A DNA stretch of 64,000 nt from Butyriboletus loyo (taxonomy: Eukaryota > Basidiomycota > Agaricomycetes > Boletales > Boletaceae), in assembly GCA_038093515.1 (NCBI GenBank), contig JBBPSI010000007.1, positions 276,808 through 340,807 on the forward strand, given 5' to 3'. Both the position numbers and the translations under genes were made by a program. The notes beneath the pieces were generated by a model. That model saw only the letters and a program-made list of their open reading frames with translations. It ran no database searches and was not told the origin of the DNA. How positions within the stretch are numbered: position 1 is the stretch's first letter; the number at the start of each line of letters is the position of its first letter. Below are positions 53,128 through 64,000 of the stretch, piece after piece.

Positions 53128-54833
53128 ATGTCGACTGTGTCAGGTGGTGGCTGTGTCTCAACTGAGTGTCCTGAAGCCATCATGTGCACTGTCGACGCTG
53201 GACCATCTTCAACGCGTCCAGAGAGGTCTCTGAACCGACAAGAAATCCTCGAAGAAGACGAATACACAGCCGCCCTCTCTCACATCATCGCTCGCGACTT
53301 CTTCCCGTCTCTCGTCCATCTCGATGCCACCAATGGTTACCTCGATGCTCTCCGTTCAAACGACCCAAGCCTCATCCAGGCCTCCGTACGTCGTCTACGA
53401 GAGGTCGAATTTACACCCGCCTCTTCCGCCCGAAGAGCCTGGCAGACACCTTCCGAGACGCCCTATGGTACGGGACCCTCGGACACACCATTCCGCGAGC
53501 CTCGTGAGGTCGGAGAACCAGCAACGAAACGACCACGGTACGATACAAATATGAGCCTCGACTCTTTCCAGGCGACATTTACCTCAGAGGACAATGCAAG
53601 TTTCACGCAGATCATGCACGAGGAAAACAGACAGCGGCGAGAGAGATGGGGTTGGGCTTGGGATGCACAGCGGAGGGTGGAGGAGCAGAGGAGCAAGATG
53701 TTGGAAGGGAGAGAGAAAATGTTGATAGAGCAGCCTTCTGGACCCGGAGTACGGGAGAGAGTCCTGATCGAGGCGCCGACCGTTGCTGGGCTGATCACGG
53801 CAGGGGGAGAACCCCCAGGACTCCAAAATATAGTCACTCGCAGCGAAAACGACTCACAGGGAAAGGAATTAGCGGTCGTCTGGAAAGATGCATCCGAGCA
53901 AGCGGTAGATGTAATGGCCCCGAAGAAGGATACTCGGTTTGCTGGTGTAGATGCCTGGAAGTTCAAGGTCAGTATCCTACAAACTGCTTGCTTTCATCTG
54001 CAAACACATCTTCTCCCACAGACCCGAAATTCCCTCATGTTCCCGCCCGATGCCGATGTATCGCCTTATGATCCGTCGACTTCCATCGTCTCCGTTAAGG
54101 CTGACGTGGTACCAAGGATCATCAAGCATGACAGTACACGTCTACCTGAACAAGACACTGCAGACAAAACACGGAGCTTGTCTGTTCCTCCAAGCCCGAC
54201 TCAGAGTCGAATAGATGCCGCCATCGAGGGGACACCGTGTAGGTTCATTCACACGACTTCCTATCCCCCAACTTATTCATCGCAGATCGCCCAAAGTCAC
54301 CAACCGCGGGTAATTTCTCGCTTGTCCCTAGCGTACCCTCGCCCACCGCGGACCAGATGGGTTCAAAGGCGGTCAAGCAGCTCATGACATGGGGGACCTT
54401 GAATGCTACACCTCGGATTATATCTCAATCCGATGATGTCCCGGAGGAGGTGCCGCCACTAAACACGTTCCAGATTTCAGCACCGTCGAGTCGTGAAGCG
54501 TTATCCCACAGACTCTCAGAGAGCGCAGCAAAGAGTCTTCGCGCGAAAGCTGGTCTCATTGGTTCAACCCCACTGCTGGGACGTACCCCATCCCGCACGC
54601 CCGCAAGAGGCTCGATGGCACCTCCCAATTGGACCCCGCGAAGAGCAGATGCACCAGGCAACCTTACGCCTGCTGCGAAGAGATTGTTGGATAGGACGAC
54701 ATTGGGCACAGCTGCAGCACGTCGAGCCGACGCGATGGGGAAGATATCTGGCTGGGGAGGTAATGGGAGTTCCAAGGAGAAAGATCTGAACCATGTGCGA
54801 TGGACACCGACACCAGTCACACGTAGGAGATGA
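53128..54833 (+). CDS. ES2/DGCR14-family splicing-associated nuclear protein
   Basis: Nuclear protein associated with the spliceosome (ESS-2/Bis1 group). The family opening is clear: 'NRQEILEEDEYTAALSHII' then 'ARDFFPSLVHLDATNGYLDA'. Next come 'SLDSFQATFTSEDNASF', 'IMHEENRQRRERWGWAW', 'WKFKTRNSLMFPPDADVSP' across an intron, and late 'TWGTLNATPRII' and 'PREALSHRLSESAAKSL'-like text. The C-terminus holds 'SGWGGNGSSKEKDLNHVRW' with 'TPTPVTRRR'. Introns lie near 53968 and 54240. The ATG at 53128 is the first in frame. Convergent with the NIP30 gene, stops 111 bases apart. Confidence 0.9.
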
Positions 54834-54944
54834 CACTCTGGTCTTACTATCAAACAGTACTCACCGCTGTATGTTGTCCGTCATTTATGTATGCAAGGCT
54901 ACAGTACTAGTATGTCGACATGAATACAGTGCAGAGTTAACAAA

Positions 54945-55857
54945 CTAAACAGTGGAGATTTTTCGACGTTTTGCTCGAGATACATCATCGCCATGCTTCG
55001 CAACAGGGGTTGATGCTGGTGATGGTGCCAACGAGGGTTCACCTTTAGGCTTCTTCCTCATTATGACGCCCTTGAGTGCTTTCTTGACACTGGCAGACCG
55101 TCCATCCTTCTTGGGAGCAGGCGTAGCCACTTTGGCCTGGTCATCGCTGCCGGACTTAGACGAGGCGGAAGGCTTCGAGACCACTGGGGGTGGGTTGTTG
55201 ATGGCATTCTCTCTCGCCGCAACTGCCCTGCGAGGAAAATTAACGTGAAGACGGTGCCCATATGACTTGCGATCTTTACTTTCTGAAGTCTGATAGTTCT
55301 TCGCCATCCTGAAGCCTGCGCAACCGTTCTTCCTCGGCCTGCTTCTCTCGTATTGAATCGAGGAACATGATCTCGTCCTCTTCCAGTGCCCGGAATTGGT
55401 TGGCTGCATGCGAGCGTCAGAAGAGGTCAGAGTCGGCCATAGCCACGCGGGCGGGATTACCTAGCTTTGTCTTTTCTTCCCATTCCTCTTGTTTGGCTGC
55501 CTGTGGGGTATCTGTGAGCCGCCAATGTGTGTCGCCGGGGATCTTACCCTGTTCGCAGCCAATTTCTGCGGCCGTCGGAGTCAGCACAGGCAGGGACTGC
55601 AGTAACGGGGGAGGGGCTCACTTCAGCCAGGCTCCGGCCGTCGAAAGCGTCTTCAGTGGGTTGTGGGGGGGGCTCTTGTCCCAGCCTGGAGGAGATGAGG
55701 GAACATGACGGGGTGTGATGTGGATGGTGCCGGCGAACCTTGCGTACGCTGCCTTCCATTGCTCTTCTCTTCGGGACCGGGCAGCCTCGATGTCGGTCTG
55801 AGACACGAATCTGGACGCGACACCGGTGACAGCGACGGATGGGACGCCCTCTTCCAT
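54945..55857 (-). CDS. NIP30/FAM192A-type protein (PSME3-interacting family)
   Basis: Small nuclear protein of the NIP30 N-domain family; the animal member binds the PA28-gamma proteasome activator. The family core is visible: 'SRFVSQTDIEAARSRREEQW', 'PPPQPTEDAFDGRSLAEKLA', 'ANRAAKQEEWEEKTKLAN', 'QFRALEEDEIMFLDSIREK' and 'QAEEERLRRLQDGEELSDFR'. A Lys/Pro/Ser-rich tail ends 'RAKRRKISTV', a likely nuclear localisation signal. About four introns separate these pieces. Whether it binds a proteasome activator in fungi is unknown. Divergent from the SRF1-like gene, 128 bases apart. Confidence 0.86.
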
Positions 55858-55985
55858 GTGTTGGATGTCCTGGTCGGGGTCGGAAAGCAGTTGGATCAGC
55901 AGTGGGTCCGGTGCCAGTCCCGGGCAGTATTACTACTATTACACAGCAAACTCGTCGCGCGCCCCTCTCGCCAGCTCTGTTCAAT

Positions 55986-57404
55986 ATGCCAGCCTCGGAC
56001 ACCACCGCCAGCAAGCCGCCATCGCTCCCGTCCTTGTCTTCCTCGAACATTGCCCATTCATACAGTGCCCGCACTCACGCCTTCACCGCTCCCTCCAATA
56101 CTAGGGCAGTTGTCACAGCACCCCGTGCGTGCACGAGCATCAGTTGCCCAAAAGTAGTACTCATTCTAGATTGTCGCAGCTTGGGCTCAGGACGAACCTC
56201 CGTCCCCCACCGACCCGCCCGACGAGTTCGACAGATTCAATGGTCATACAAGCATCAACATCCGACCGCCAGACCTGGCATCAAGTTCTAGGTCTTCCTG
56301 CGAGAGACTCTCTCGCGAGCCTGACAACCGTTCGCGATGGTGGGCTCTTGTGCGTCCCCGTGAAGGATCCGGAAAACACGACCGGCGGGGAACAGATACG
56401 ACCGATCACAACCAGCCACTGGCAGATGATCAATCACAGTACCCCGTCAGCTCACAAGAGAGACAGTCCGATGAATCACCTGCGCTCCGCTCGACCATCC
56501 TTCCCCCAGCTCCTTTCAGCCCCAGCAGGGGCAAAACTCTGGGACGGGACTCTCCTCGAAGAGATAGAAATGAATCACCGGACGAGAACCGTGGGTACTA
56601 TGCTCGTATGGGGGAGAGGCAGGACGCCGAGTCTGGTGAAAAGTCAACACTGGGTCGATCAAGGAAGAATCGCTTCAGGACTTTCATCTTGTCAAATATA
56701 TACGTGCCTCTGGTGTGCTCTTGGCCCTTTTATTTTTCAACTCGGACGTTGAGGTGACACCCTCGTAGCTTTTCAGATTCACAAACATCACGTTCACAAC
56801 CTCTGCGTTGGCCGTAGCGATCCGTATAAGACTACGGGAATCGGGTTCCCATCTGATGGGGGCGGTTGGAAGCTCACCGTGAGTGAACATTTGAAACCCC
56901 ATGCTTCAACCAAGTCACATTCGACTGTCTCGCAGAACGCTCGTGATCATATTTGCGCCGTTGACGCTTGTTCATGTCATGGTTGCTATCTATGTGAGAC
57001 ACGCATTTCCATGTCTTCGATGTCTTCTTATTCCCTCATAGGTGGAGTACTTCAGTCGACCCCTAGGACTATGGCCTACTTCCGGAAAGCTTGCCCATAC
57101 CCTCCTGGAAGTAGGTTTCATTTGCGCTTGGTCTGCAGCTCTGTCGCTTTGCTTTGACAACTACTTTACCTCCCCCATACCATGCGCCCCGCCCAGTAGC
57201 ACCGCTTGGTATAGCCAATTGGCCCGACCGCCACTGAATTCAGCAGAGGTAGGACAGATCGGAGATACCCTCTGCGACAGTCAGCTTGCGTTGATTTGTC
57301 TCGTGATGGTTGGCCTGGTTGTGTACTGCACCAACCTTGTCATTAGTCTGTTCAGAATATTCGAAAAGGTCAAGTATCACGCAGGTACTAGAAGGCGTGC
57401 ATGA
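55986..57404 (+). CDS. SRF1-like multi-span membrane protein
   Basis: Resembles the fungal SRF1 group; yeast Srf1 regulates phospholipase D (Spo14). That role is known for yeast and only inferred here. A disordered, Ser/Arg-rich N-terminus contains '[12 protein letters not shown]'. The membrane part starts '[20 protein letters not shown]' and continues '[19 protein letters not shown]', '[20 protein letters not shown]', '[20 protein letters not shown]', '[19 protein letters not shown]' and a last span '[19 protein letters not shown]'. About four helices. It needs at least four introns; the first acceptor near 56172 is the weakest. The C-terminus is basic. Confidence 0.72.
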
Positions 57405-57582
57405 ATCTTTTTTTCTTTCTGCTGTACAATATCTATCACTCGCAACTGTATCATGGTTATGCATTCGCTCGTCTTTGACCGAGCACCGGACCCGAGCATA
57501 GCGCGCTTTCGCACGCGCAACAGCCTTGGCCTGAATCACGAAATGACGACCGATACGCTTGAGTGCAGCTCACGTCCACCAC

Positions 57583-59175
57583 ATGAGCGAACACGATGAA
57601 CAGCACCGGTCAATGTCGCATTCCCAAAAGATGACAGTCAGCAACTATGCCAAGGGCATATGTCTTCTCCTCGTCGTTGTCCTCCTCTGGACCTCATCCA
57701 ATTTCGTGACCCAGGTAGACACCCCCTGCTGTTCGGTTGGGCACCACTGACGACTCTTCAGTATATGTTTACTGGTGGCTATCAAAAGCCATTCATGTGC
57801 GCTCTGGTTTCCCTCGGACTGCTAGCAGGCGTTGACGGAATGGCAGGATAACGTACCTGAGCACGGCTTCCTTCACACTGTATCTCTTACCCTCTTGTTT
57901 GCGAAAGTTGCTTGGGGGCATCTTGTCTCGCCGGAGGGACACCAGGTGCGTTCATAATAGCGTCCGACGTTTATATCTTGACGGAAAATCCCCAGTTACC
58001 AGCCTTTAGCTCAAAGTTTTTCCACTGAACATGAGCCTTTGGTGTGTTCCACCGCTATTGACTCATGCTCTGCCCCTTTGAGTTTCTACAGACCAACCAG
58101 TCGTCCCACGAGGCTCACGATCGCCTCACGTCAGAGGAGACAGCAAGGCTCGCTGCCTATTTCTGTTTCCTATGGTTCGCTGCCAATTGGACACTGAATG
58201 CCGCACTCGCATACACGAGCGTGGCAAGTGCAACCGTGTTATCTAGCATGAGCGGTGAGTGTCTTATCGTGCTAGTCAGCCAGTGTCTGACAGTTATACA
58301 GGCATATTTACCCTGGCGGTTGGCCGCATATTTCGCGTAGAGACTTTGACTCTGATAAAGATTGGCGCAGTTTTGACAAGGTATGCGGCGCGGGTATATG
58401 GTTCCGTTTTCAAAACTCACCCGAATAAGCTTCGGTGGTGTTGTCCTAGTATCGCTTTCCGATTCATCATCTAGTCCGACGCCTAAGCCTACTGCCAATG
58501 CTCAGTCCGCCAATCTCGTTGCAGTTCTGGGAGATATTCTTGCCTTGTTTTCAGCCCTGTTCTATGCTATGTATCTGATATTCTTGAAGGTGCAAATTAA
58601 GGAGGAATCACGGATAGATATGCAACTTTTCTTTGGTTACGTGGGTCTTTACAACACTTTGCTATGCTGGCCAGTCGGGCTTCTTTTGCACTGGTTTGGA
58701 GTGGAATCTTTGGAGCTTCCCGGCACTAAGGAGGCTGTCCTGGCCATCCTTGTCAATGTAGGTGTTCCGACGGTATACTTTTGTTTTGCGGTCGCTGATC
58801 TCAGCCATACATATTTTGTGGATGAAACTCTCGCCCGGTTGACAGATGTTCATCACGCTGTCGAGTGACTACATATATGTGATCGCGATGCTCAAGACCA
58901 CACCACTCGTCGTTACCGTCGGTCTTAGTCTCACTATACCCTTGGCGGTGGTCGGTGACTATTTCCTGGGCAAGCCTGCCACTTTCCAAGTCTTGGTAGG
59001 CGCAGTGCTTGTCACGGGTGCATTCATCGTGGTTGGGGTGAAGAATTCGAAATCGAGGGAGGGTAATCATCTGCTAGCTCAGGATCTAGCTCGCGAGGGG
59101 ACAGGGCAACAAGCCCAACTACGCCTAGATGGAACGGTTCCACTTGAATCGCAGACAAATGCGTCCGATGCTTAG
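57583..59175 (+). CDS. SLC35F-type drug/metabolite transporter
   Basis: Polytopic transporter of the DMT superfamily, close to SLC35F5 and yeast YML018C; substrate unknown. The first helix is 'GICLLLVVVLLWTSSNFVTQ', followed by 'YMFTGGYQKPFM'. A large hydrophilic loop comes before 'ETARLAAYFCFLWFAANWTL' and 'ASATVLSSMSGIFTLAVGR'. Then 'LTSFGGVVLVSLSDSS', 'GDILALFSALFYAMYLIFLK', 'FFGYVGLYNTLLCWPVGLLL', 'PLVVTVGLSLTIPLAVVGDY' and 'VGAVLVTGAFIVVGVKN'. Ten helices are plausible. Introns near 57715, 57850, 58252, 58380 and 58755. A vacuolar or Golgi location is typical of relatives, not shown here. Confidence 0.88.
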
Positions 59176-59396
59176 TTATGGCTTTCTTTGACGTTTCGTG
59201 ACCACACACAAATGTACAAAAGTTGCTCAATAATCGCCTTGCAGTGCAAATATTTTGTCCTTCTAGATACCTGTGCCAGGGATATGAGAAATGGTTTTCT
59301 GAAATCTCTAGTCTCGTGCAGTCCAATGTATGGGCGTGATTCGAATCCTGATATGATTTCGGAGTCTTTTACAACTTTCCAAGCTCACCGTTCAGC

Positions 59397-60204
59397 ATGG
59401 TATGCCATTGTTACTTCACAAACCCACTAGCAGACTCAGGATTGTTCTAGCCTAGGGAACGCAGGGCCCGTATCGGAGCCCATCAGCCTTCTGCAAAGCT
59501 ATCCAAACGTCAGTTCGCAATCCAAGAGGATGCAGTGGAAGCAGTGGAAATTGGTGCTGTCGACAATGTAGAGGTATCGGTAAGCAAATCCTGCACCCCA
59601 TCGCTGATACATGGTTCATCGCGAATCAGGGCGACGACATTCTCGAGTCTTTGAGCGCTGCCCCCGCTACCGTGAGCAAGAAGGAGAAGCAACAACTGAA
59701 GCACGAGGCCTTCATCGATCGTACGTATGAACCCTGACAAAACTTGGTTCACTGCTTTGATTTGGCTCCAGGAATCAAAACACCCGCTGCCCCTTATTCG
59801 AAGGCACAAAAACGTCGTTTCAATCGGAAGAAACGTGAACAGTTGGGCAGTGGCCTTGGCTCCATCGAAGCGGTCATATCTGCGTTGGAAGAAAAGGAGA
59901 TATCATCACCAGCGGAGGCACAGTCGAACGTCGCTACTTTACAACGACCGCAAGCGAAAGCGAGGGTGGGACTGATAGGAGAGGGTAAGGGTGTCCCCCT
60001 TACCAAAGCTCAGAGGAAACGTGTTTTGTGCGTCCTCCACTGCGATGTACCATGGTATCCTGGCCCAAATTCAATTCTTCTAGAGAGACGGAAAGGGTCC
60101 GGCATCCACTTATTCTAACAAATCCCCAATATGCTGCCAACCCCTTCCAGACCATCCGTACGCATGCGCAAAACACGCTGGAGAAGCGCAAACCACCCGT
60201 TTAG
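59397..60204 (+). CDS. SLX9: Slx9-like ribosome biogenesis protein
   Basis: Helps process and export pre-40S particles. Exons 59397-59399, 59451-59579, 59630-59720, 59772-60027 and 60084-60204 sum to 600 nt (199 residues). The first exon is only the ATG, followed by a GTATGC donor. Family features: 'MPRERRARIGAHQPSAKLSK', 'KEKQQLKHEAFIDRI', 'YSKAQKRRFNRKKREQLG', 'GKGVPLTKAQRKRVLETE' and the C-terminal 'NPFQTIRTHAQNTLEKRK'. It is highly basic, as expected for a pre-ribosome binder. Each intron has good GT and AG ends and all phases close. Confidence 0.9.
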
Positions 60205-60424
60205 ATGCATCAATTCACGTTTTGAGTCTACATTTGTACGCTGGGGTGCAATTGCGAGGCAGACTCCAGTAATCGGAAATATATTAACAAGCTGTTACAT
60301 AGGTTGTCGCAACAGACAGCATCGGTATCGTATGGGTACGTGTCGTATCTTACTAAAATCCATATCCACACAAGTACAACACGAAAAGAATGACGCGAGT
60401 TATCGGCGGCCCTTATGGGGCTTC

Positions 60425-62331
60425 TTATGCATCCGGATCGTCCCCAGCCCTACTCATCCCAGCGCTCCAAACGGTACTGCCACTTCCACCAGCACTCCTC
60501 TTGCTCCTCTTGCTCCTCCATTCCTCACCCAGGCTCCTGCTGGGAACAAGCTCCGTGAAACCGCCTGTACCACCTTTAGCTATTTCGTCGCCAAGGTCAC
60601 GCTCATGGGCATCCAGGGCAGCAAGGGTATTTTCAGCTTCCGCTTGTTCTAATGCTTCCTGTGTAAGTTCTGCTGTGCCATTTTCAGATATTCCAAGTCC
60701 ATAACCAGTCTGGTTTTGTGTGGAGTTTCCGGAGTTCACCGAGGAATTCTCGGAGTGCCCCGTGGTCGAACGTGACCGGAAGATAGAGAAACGACGACCT
60801 GGCACAGCGGTTGCTGGTGAATTGGCAGGAGAAGAATAACTCTTTTGGAGTGGTATGGCAGCAGGAGAGCCGATTGAACTGGCGGGTGAATGTGCGGACA
60901 CGTCGATACCCATCAGTTTCATGGTCGCATGGAGGCGCTCTCGTTCTCGCCTATCCTCTTCGTCTTCAAACGTCTCTAATTTCCGAGCACCCGTGACGGA
61001 CGTGGTGCCAGGTTTCAGTGTTAGGGGTCGCAGGTTGTCTGCTTTCTTTTCACTTCCGCCAAACACGTTGAAGCTCTTCCAATCGAAAGACATTGAACGA
61101 CGTTGTCCCCTGGTAACAACTGTATTGGAAGAGTCAAGAGGTGGTGTTGCAGTCGCAGGCGGTTCGGTAGGTGTGGTGGTTACAGGATTAGAAGGTACGC
61201 GTCCAAAGATCGCAGATTGAGGCCGCTGCTTGGTAGACGTGACCGCTGCTTCGGAGTCACGGGTTACAGGGGTTGCTTTCGGTTGCTTCTCATAATCCAC
61301 AGCAAGGACGTGCTCGAAGCCTTCTTCTGCAATGATCCGGTCGATGATCTTCGAGGCGTACAGAGATAATGCTTTGTTTGCATCCCTCAAGGATTTAACT
61401 TCGATGCGCAGCGCTTCTATATCATTCGAGGATGAAAGCTGGTCGTGCGATTCCGAAGTTGAAACCTTTCTTGCGTCTGTGTGGCTCTTCTTCTTTCGAC
61501 CCTTGGCATTAAGAACGGAACGCTCATCGATTGACTCTCCCAAGAGGTTATCTCTGTTCTCTGCACGGCCTAATTCCGCCGCAAGGTCGAGACCAGGTCC
61601 GGTGATAGGGAGATCTGCCAGGGATTCGCCTTTGGGGGGACGAGTGGGAGAATGTGTCGCAGATCCTATTTGGCGAGCATGTCGTCCGTGGGGGCGACGC
61701 GGTGAGTCGGAACGATGGCGGTCGGGCGAGTGACTGAGCGAATTCTCCCCTTCCTCTTCTTCCACTCTATCCAGGGTGCTTCTGGGATTGCTTCTCAAGG
61801 AACCCACGTCATTTTCGTCGGTCATGTCGTCTTCATCGTCTTCCATGCCCGATGCTGAACTGGGAGCACCACCTACTTGCTTCATGAGATCGAATTGTCC
61901 GCTAAGCGTCTTTTCCCTCAGCAAAATCATGTAGCTTTCGTTATCCTCCTGCAACTGATTGTTCACCCTCTTCAAGTCGACAAGTTGCGTTTGCAAAAGT
62001 ATTAGGGTGCTTTGCAGCGACGCATACGAGGTCGAGAGCGTTGACAGCTCGAGGCGAAGGGCGGTCATCTCTGCTGGTTCGCTGTCGGGGTCATCGAGAA
62101 CCTGTACACGGAGTGGGGTTACCGCGGGGGACTCAGTTGGGGAATGGGGTTGCTCGGGAACGATTTCGGGCTCAGTTTCGACGGGACGAGTCTCCTCCAC
62201 CTGCTTGCGGGTTATTTGGGGTTGCTATGTGATAATAAAAGCTAGTTTAGCTCGGCTGACGTGATGGGGGGCGGGGCGGGGCGATGCCAGAGAGTCACAT
62301 CACTAAATATAAAAAAAAGAAAGCCCGTCAT
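60425..62331 (-). CDS. Uncharacterised Ser-rich coiled-coil protein
   Basis: Not recognised. One very long exon holds about 590 codons. Near the N-terminus a coiled coil reads 'TALRLELSTLSTSYASLQST', 'LQTQLVDLKRVNNQLQED'. A second helix, 'ALRIEVKSLRDANKALSLYA' with 'SKIIDRIIAEEGFEHVL', lies in the middle. A late acidic helix has 'LTQEALEQAEAENTLAALD'. The rest is Ser/Pro/Arg-rich with sites such as 'RGQRRSMSFDWKSFNVFGG'. The main exon lacks its own ATG; a first exon from 62331 (MTGFLFFIFSD) spliced at a GTGACT donor keeps frame, but this start is weak. Divergent from the carbonic anhydrase gene. Confidence 0.72.
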
Positions 62332-62437
62332 GTTTCGGATATCCTTGTCGTATTTCTTCCCGTTCCTTCCCAGATCTCTCTTTCCCAACTTATATAGACT
62401 CGCATCGTTTCGACGCTCCCTAGCAAGCCCACGCACG

Positions 62438-63400
62438 ATGGCTCCCCCTCGTGCTTCCCCCGTACACGCCCTTCTCGAGGCCAACGCAAAGTGGGCCGAC
62501 GCAGTCGACCACGCTCAACCCGGATTCTTCCGTGAATCAGTCCAGGGTCAATTCCCCAAGGCACGCTCATCTCTTCCACCGTTCGTCCCCGTTCACACCT
62601 TCATATTCATCCCGAACAGGTCCTCTGGTTCGGATGCGCCGACTCGCGCGTCCCAGAATCGGTTCTCACTGGCGCACGTCCAGGCGATATCTTTGTCCAC
62701 CGCAACATTGCCAAGTACGCCCCGCCCCTTTCTCTCTCTGTCTCTGTCTCTGTCTCTCTTTTCCCCCATGTCCCCCTCGTTTCAATGTTCCCACGTCTCC
62801 GTGTTCCGTTGTCCATGTCTATTATAAGCGCAAGCTCACTTGTTTCATCCACCCTCTAAACCCTAGCCAATTTCATCCAAACGACGATAGCGCGCTCGCG
62901 GTTCTCTCATACGCCGTCGGCGTCGTCGGCGTCCAACACGGTACGTCCCACGTTTCCCATCTCCCATCTCCCATCCACCCTTTTCACACACTGACCTGGG
63001 TCACGTCACAGTCGTTATCGCCGGACACACCCACTGCGGAGGCGCACTGGCATGTTACGCAGCCGTTTCAGACCCCACCGACCCCGTCGGCCTTGCCCTC
63101 GGCCCCACCCCGGGTCCAGGTCAAACCGCCGAAACCCCCCTCGGTCGCTGGCTCACCCCACTCAGATCCCTCGTCGCCTCTCTCGACTTCTCCAACACGA
63201 CCCACGACGCAGCCATCGACGTTATCGTGGAGGAGAACGTGAAACGTCAGTTTGAGCATATCTGTGCCGCTGACCCGATCAAGCAGGCGTGGGCGGCAGG
63301 TAAACATATCACCGTCCACGCGTGGGTGTACGATATCGGGACCGGACGGATCAAGGAATTGGGGATGTCCCCCGGGCCAGATGCCAGTGCTAGACTCTAG
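62438..63400 (+). CDS. Beta-class carbonic anhydrase
   Basis: Zinc enzyme hydrating CO2 to bicarbonate. Exons 62438-62560, 62620-62714, 62867-62940 and 63012-63400 sum to 681 nt (226 residues). Zinc and active-site residues are present: Cys, Asp and Arg in '[13 protein letters not shown]', then His and Cys in '[15 protein letters not shown]'. Supporting text: '[15 protein letters not shown]', '[19 protein letters not shown]', '[14 protein letters not shown]' and '[15 protein letters not shown]'. The first intron starts GC instead of GT. Intron 2 holds a CTGTCT microsatellite (62731-62760), and intron 3 a CCCATCT repeat. No targeting signal; likely cytosolic. Confidence 0.94.
62729..62760. repeat. 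Pyrimidine microsatellite in carbonic anhydrase intron
   Basis: Runs of TCTCTC interspersed with CTGTCT units inside the second intron. It may vary in length between strains. A shorter CCCATCT tandem repeat lies in the next intron at about 62955-62976. Confidence 0.75.
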
Positions 63401-63672
63401 TAGTGCTTGAGGAGGTAGAAACGGACGAGTATAGAGGACAGGTACATACGTTGTACGCATGGCATAGACACTGTCCAGGAATTAAACCATAAGTACAGGG
63501 AACAAAAACAGACAAGACACGATCCAGTGATGGAAGCAAAGAAGGAGAACAAAAGTATGCGATGCATGAAGAGGGAGAAGGAAGAAAGGAATAACATAGA
63601 AACAGATGAAAGATCCTATGATACCGCCCCGCGTACCTCAGGCTCACAGCGTCCCATCAAAACCGCATCCTC

Positions 63673-64000
63673 TCAGCACACGACACAGCACTTCCAACCC
63701 CCGCCCGTCTCTCCGTTTCGTGTCCCCCCACTCTGGTTGTCCCTGTCCCGATACCGATACCCACCCGAAGTCCCAGACGGTACCCCCTCCCGCATCAACA
63801 TGCTCGCCCGCGTCGCCGCCTCAAACACGTCGTCCACCCCCTGAATTTTGAGCGCCGAACACTCCTTGTAAGCCCGCGCCCCGATTTCCGCTGCCACACG
63901 CTCCGCCTGCGCGCGCGATACATAGTTGCCGATCTCCGGCGAACCGGGCGGCGGTCGCAGGTCGGCTTTACATCCCACGAGCAAGATAGGGATCGTCGGA
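63673..64000 (-). CDS. Rho-family GTPase, C-terminal part (cut by window end)
   Basis: Membrane-anchored molecular switch for actin and cell polarity. Only the C-terminal third is inside the window. It begins in 'PTIPILLVGCKADLR', where the Rho guanine-binding motif normally reads TKxD or (here) CKAD. It continues 'YVSRAQAERVAAEIGARAYK' and 'ECSALKIQGVDDVFEAAT', containing the 'ECSAL' G5 motif. The tail 'GWKCCVVC' is a CAAX box (CVVC) preceded by a second Cys, suited to prenylation plus palmitoylation. The subtype (Rho2-, Rho3- or Rho4-like) cannot be fixed from this part. Convergent with the carbonic anhydrase gene. Confidence 0.9.
   Translation of the reverse strand, partial: PTIPILLVGCKADLRPPPGSPEIGNYVSRAQAERVAAEIGARAYKECSALKIQGVDDVFEAATRASMLMREGVPSGTSGGYRYRDRDNQSGGTRNGETGGGWKCCVVC

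Overview
The window reads as nuclear DNA of a filamentous basidiomycete, most likely an Agaricomycete; the order cannot be told from sequence alone. The signs are dense coding on both strands, almost every gene split by many short introns (about 45-65 bases, GT...AG), short spacers, and proteins of basidiomycete type (RPC5, Slt2-type MAPK, INO80, SRF1-like, PEX11). No rRNA, tRNA, CRISPR array, transposon or virus-like element was recognised. Gene ends below come from reading protein homology across splice sites by eye. Where exon lengths were summed and kept frame, this is stated.

Region by region. 0.2-10 kb: cyclin H (TFIIH), a small hidden two-exon gene, RNA polymerase III subunit RPC5, and three uncharacterised genes. 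10-20 kb: a J-protein, an orphan seven-helix membrane protein with a very long cytosolic tail, a LIM/zinc protein with short repeats, and a cytochrome b2-type L-lactate dehydrogenase. 20-26 kb: a SAP-like/coiled-coil protein, a cell-wall-integrity type MAP kinase, and dyskerin (CBF5) divergent from ribosomal protein eL22. 26.8-38.3 kb: two very large minus-strand genes, a DHX29-type DEVH helicase and the INO80 ATPase. 38.6-49.6 kb: an organelle-metabolism stretch with fumarase, PEX11, CMC1 (hidden in an apparent gap), lipoyl synthase, an unrecognised 93-residue spliced gene, a GT8 glycosyltransferase, KAE1, and PDH-E2. 49.7-64 kb: CSL4 (exosome), NudE, ES2, a NIP30/FAM192A protein, an SRF1-like membrane protein, an SLC35F-type transporter, SLX9, a coiled-coil protein, a beta-carbonic anhydrase, and the C-terminal part of a Rho GTPase running off the window end.

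How they fit together. Several neighbours share cellular roles: CBF5, eL22 and SLX9 (ribosome production); cyclin H, RPC5, INO80 and ES2 (transcription, chromatin, splicing); lipoyl synthase and its substrate PDH-E2, with fumarase, lactate dehydrogenase and CMC1 (mitochondrial carbon and respiration). These look like housekeeping neighbourhoods, not an operon or a secondary-metabolite cluster. The best leads for something undescribed are the orphan 7-TM protein, the LIM protein's repeated motifs, and small spliced genes that simple ORF calling misses.
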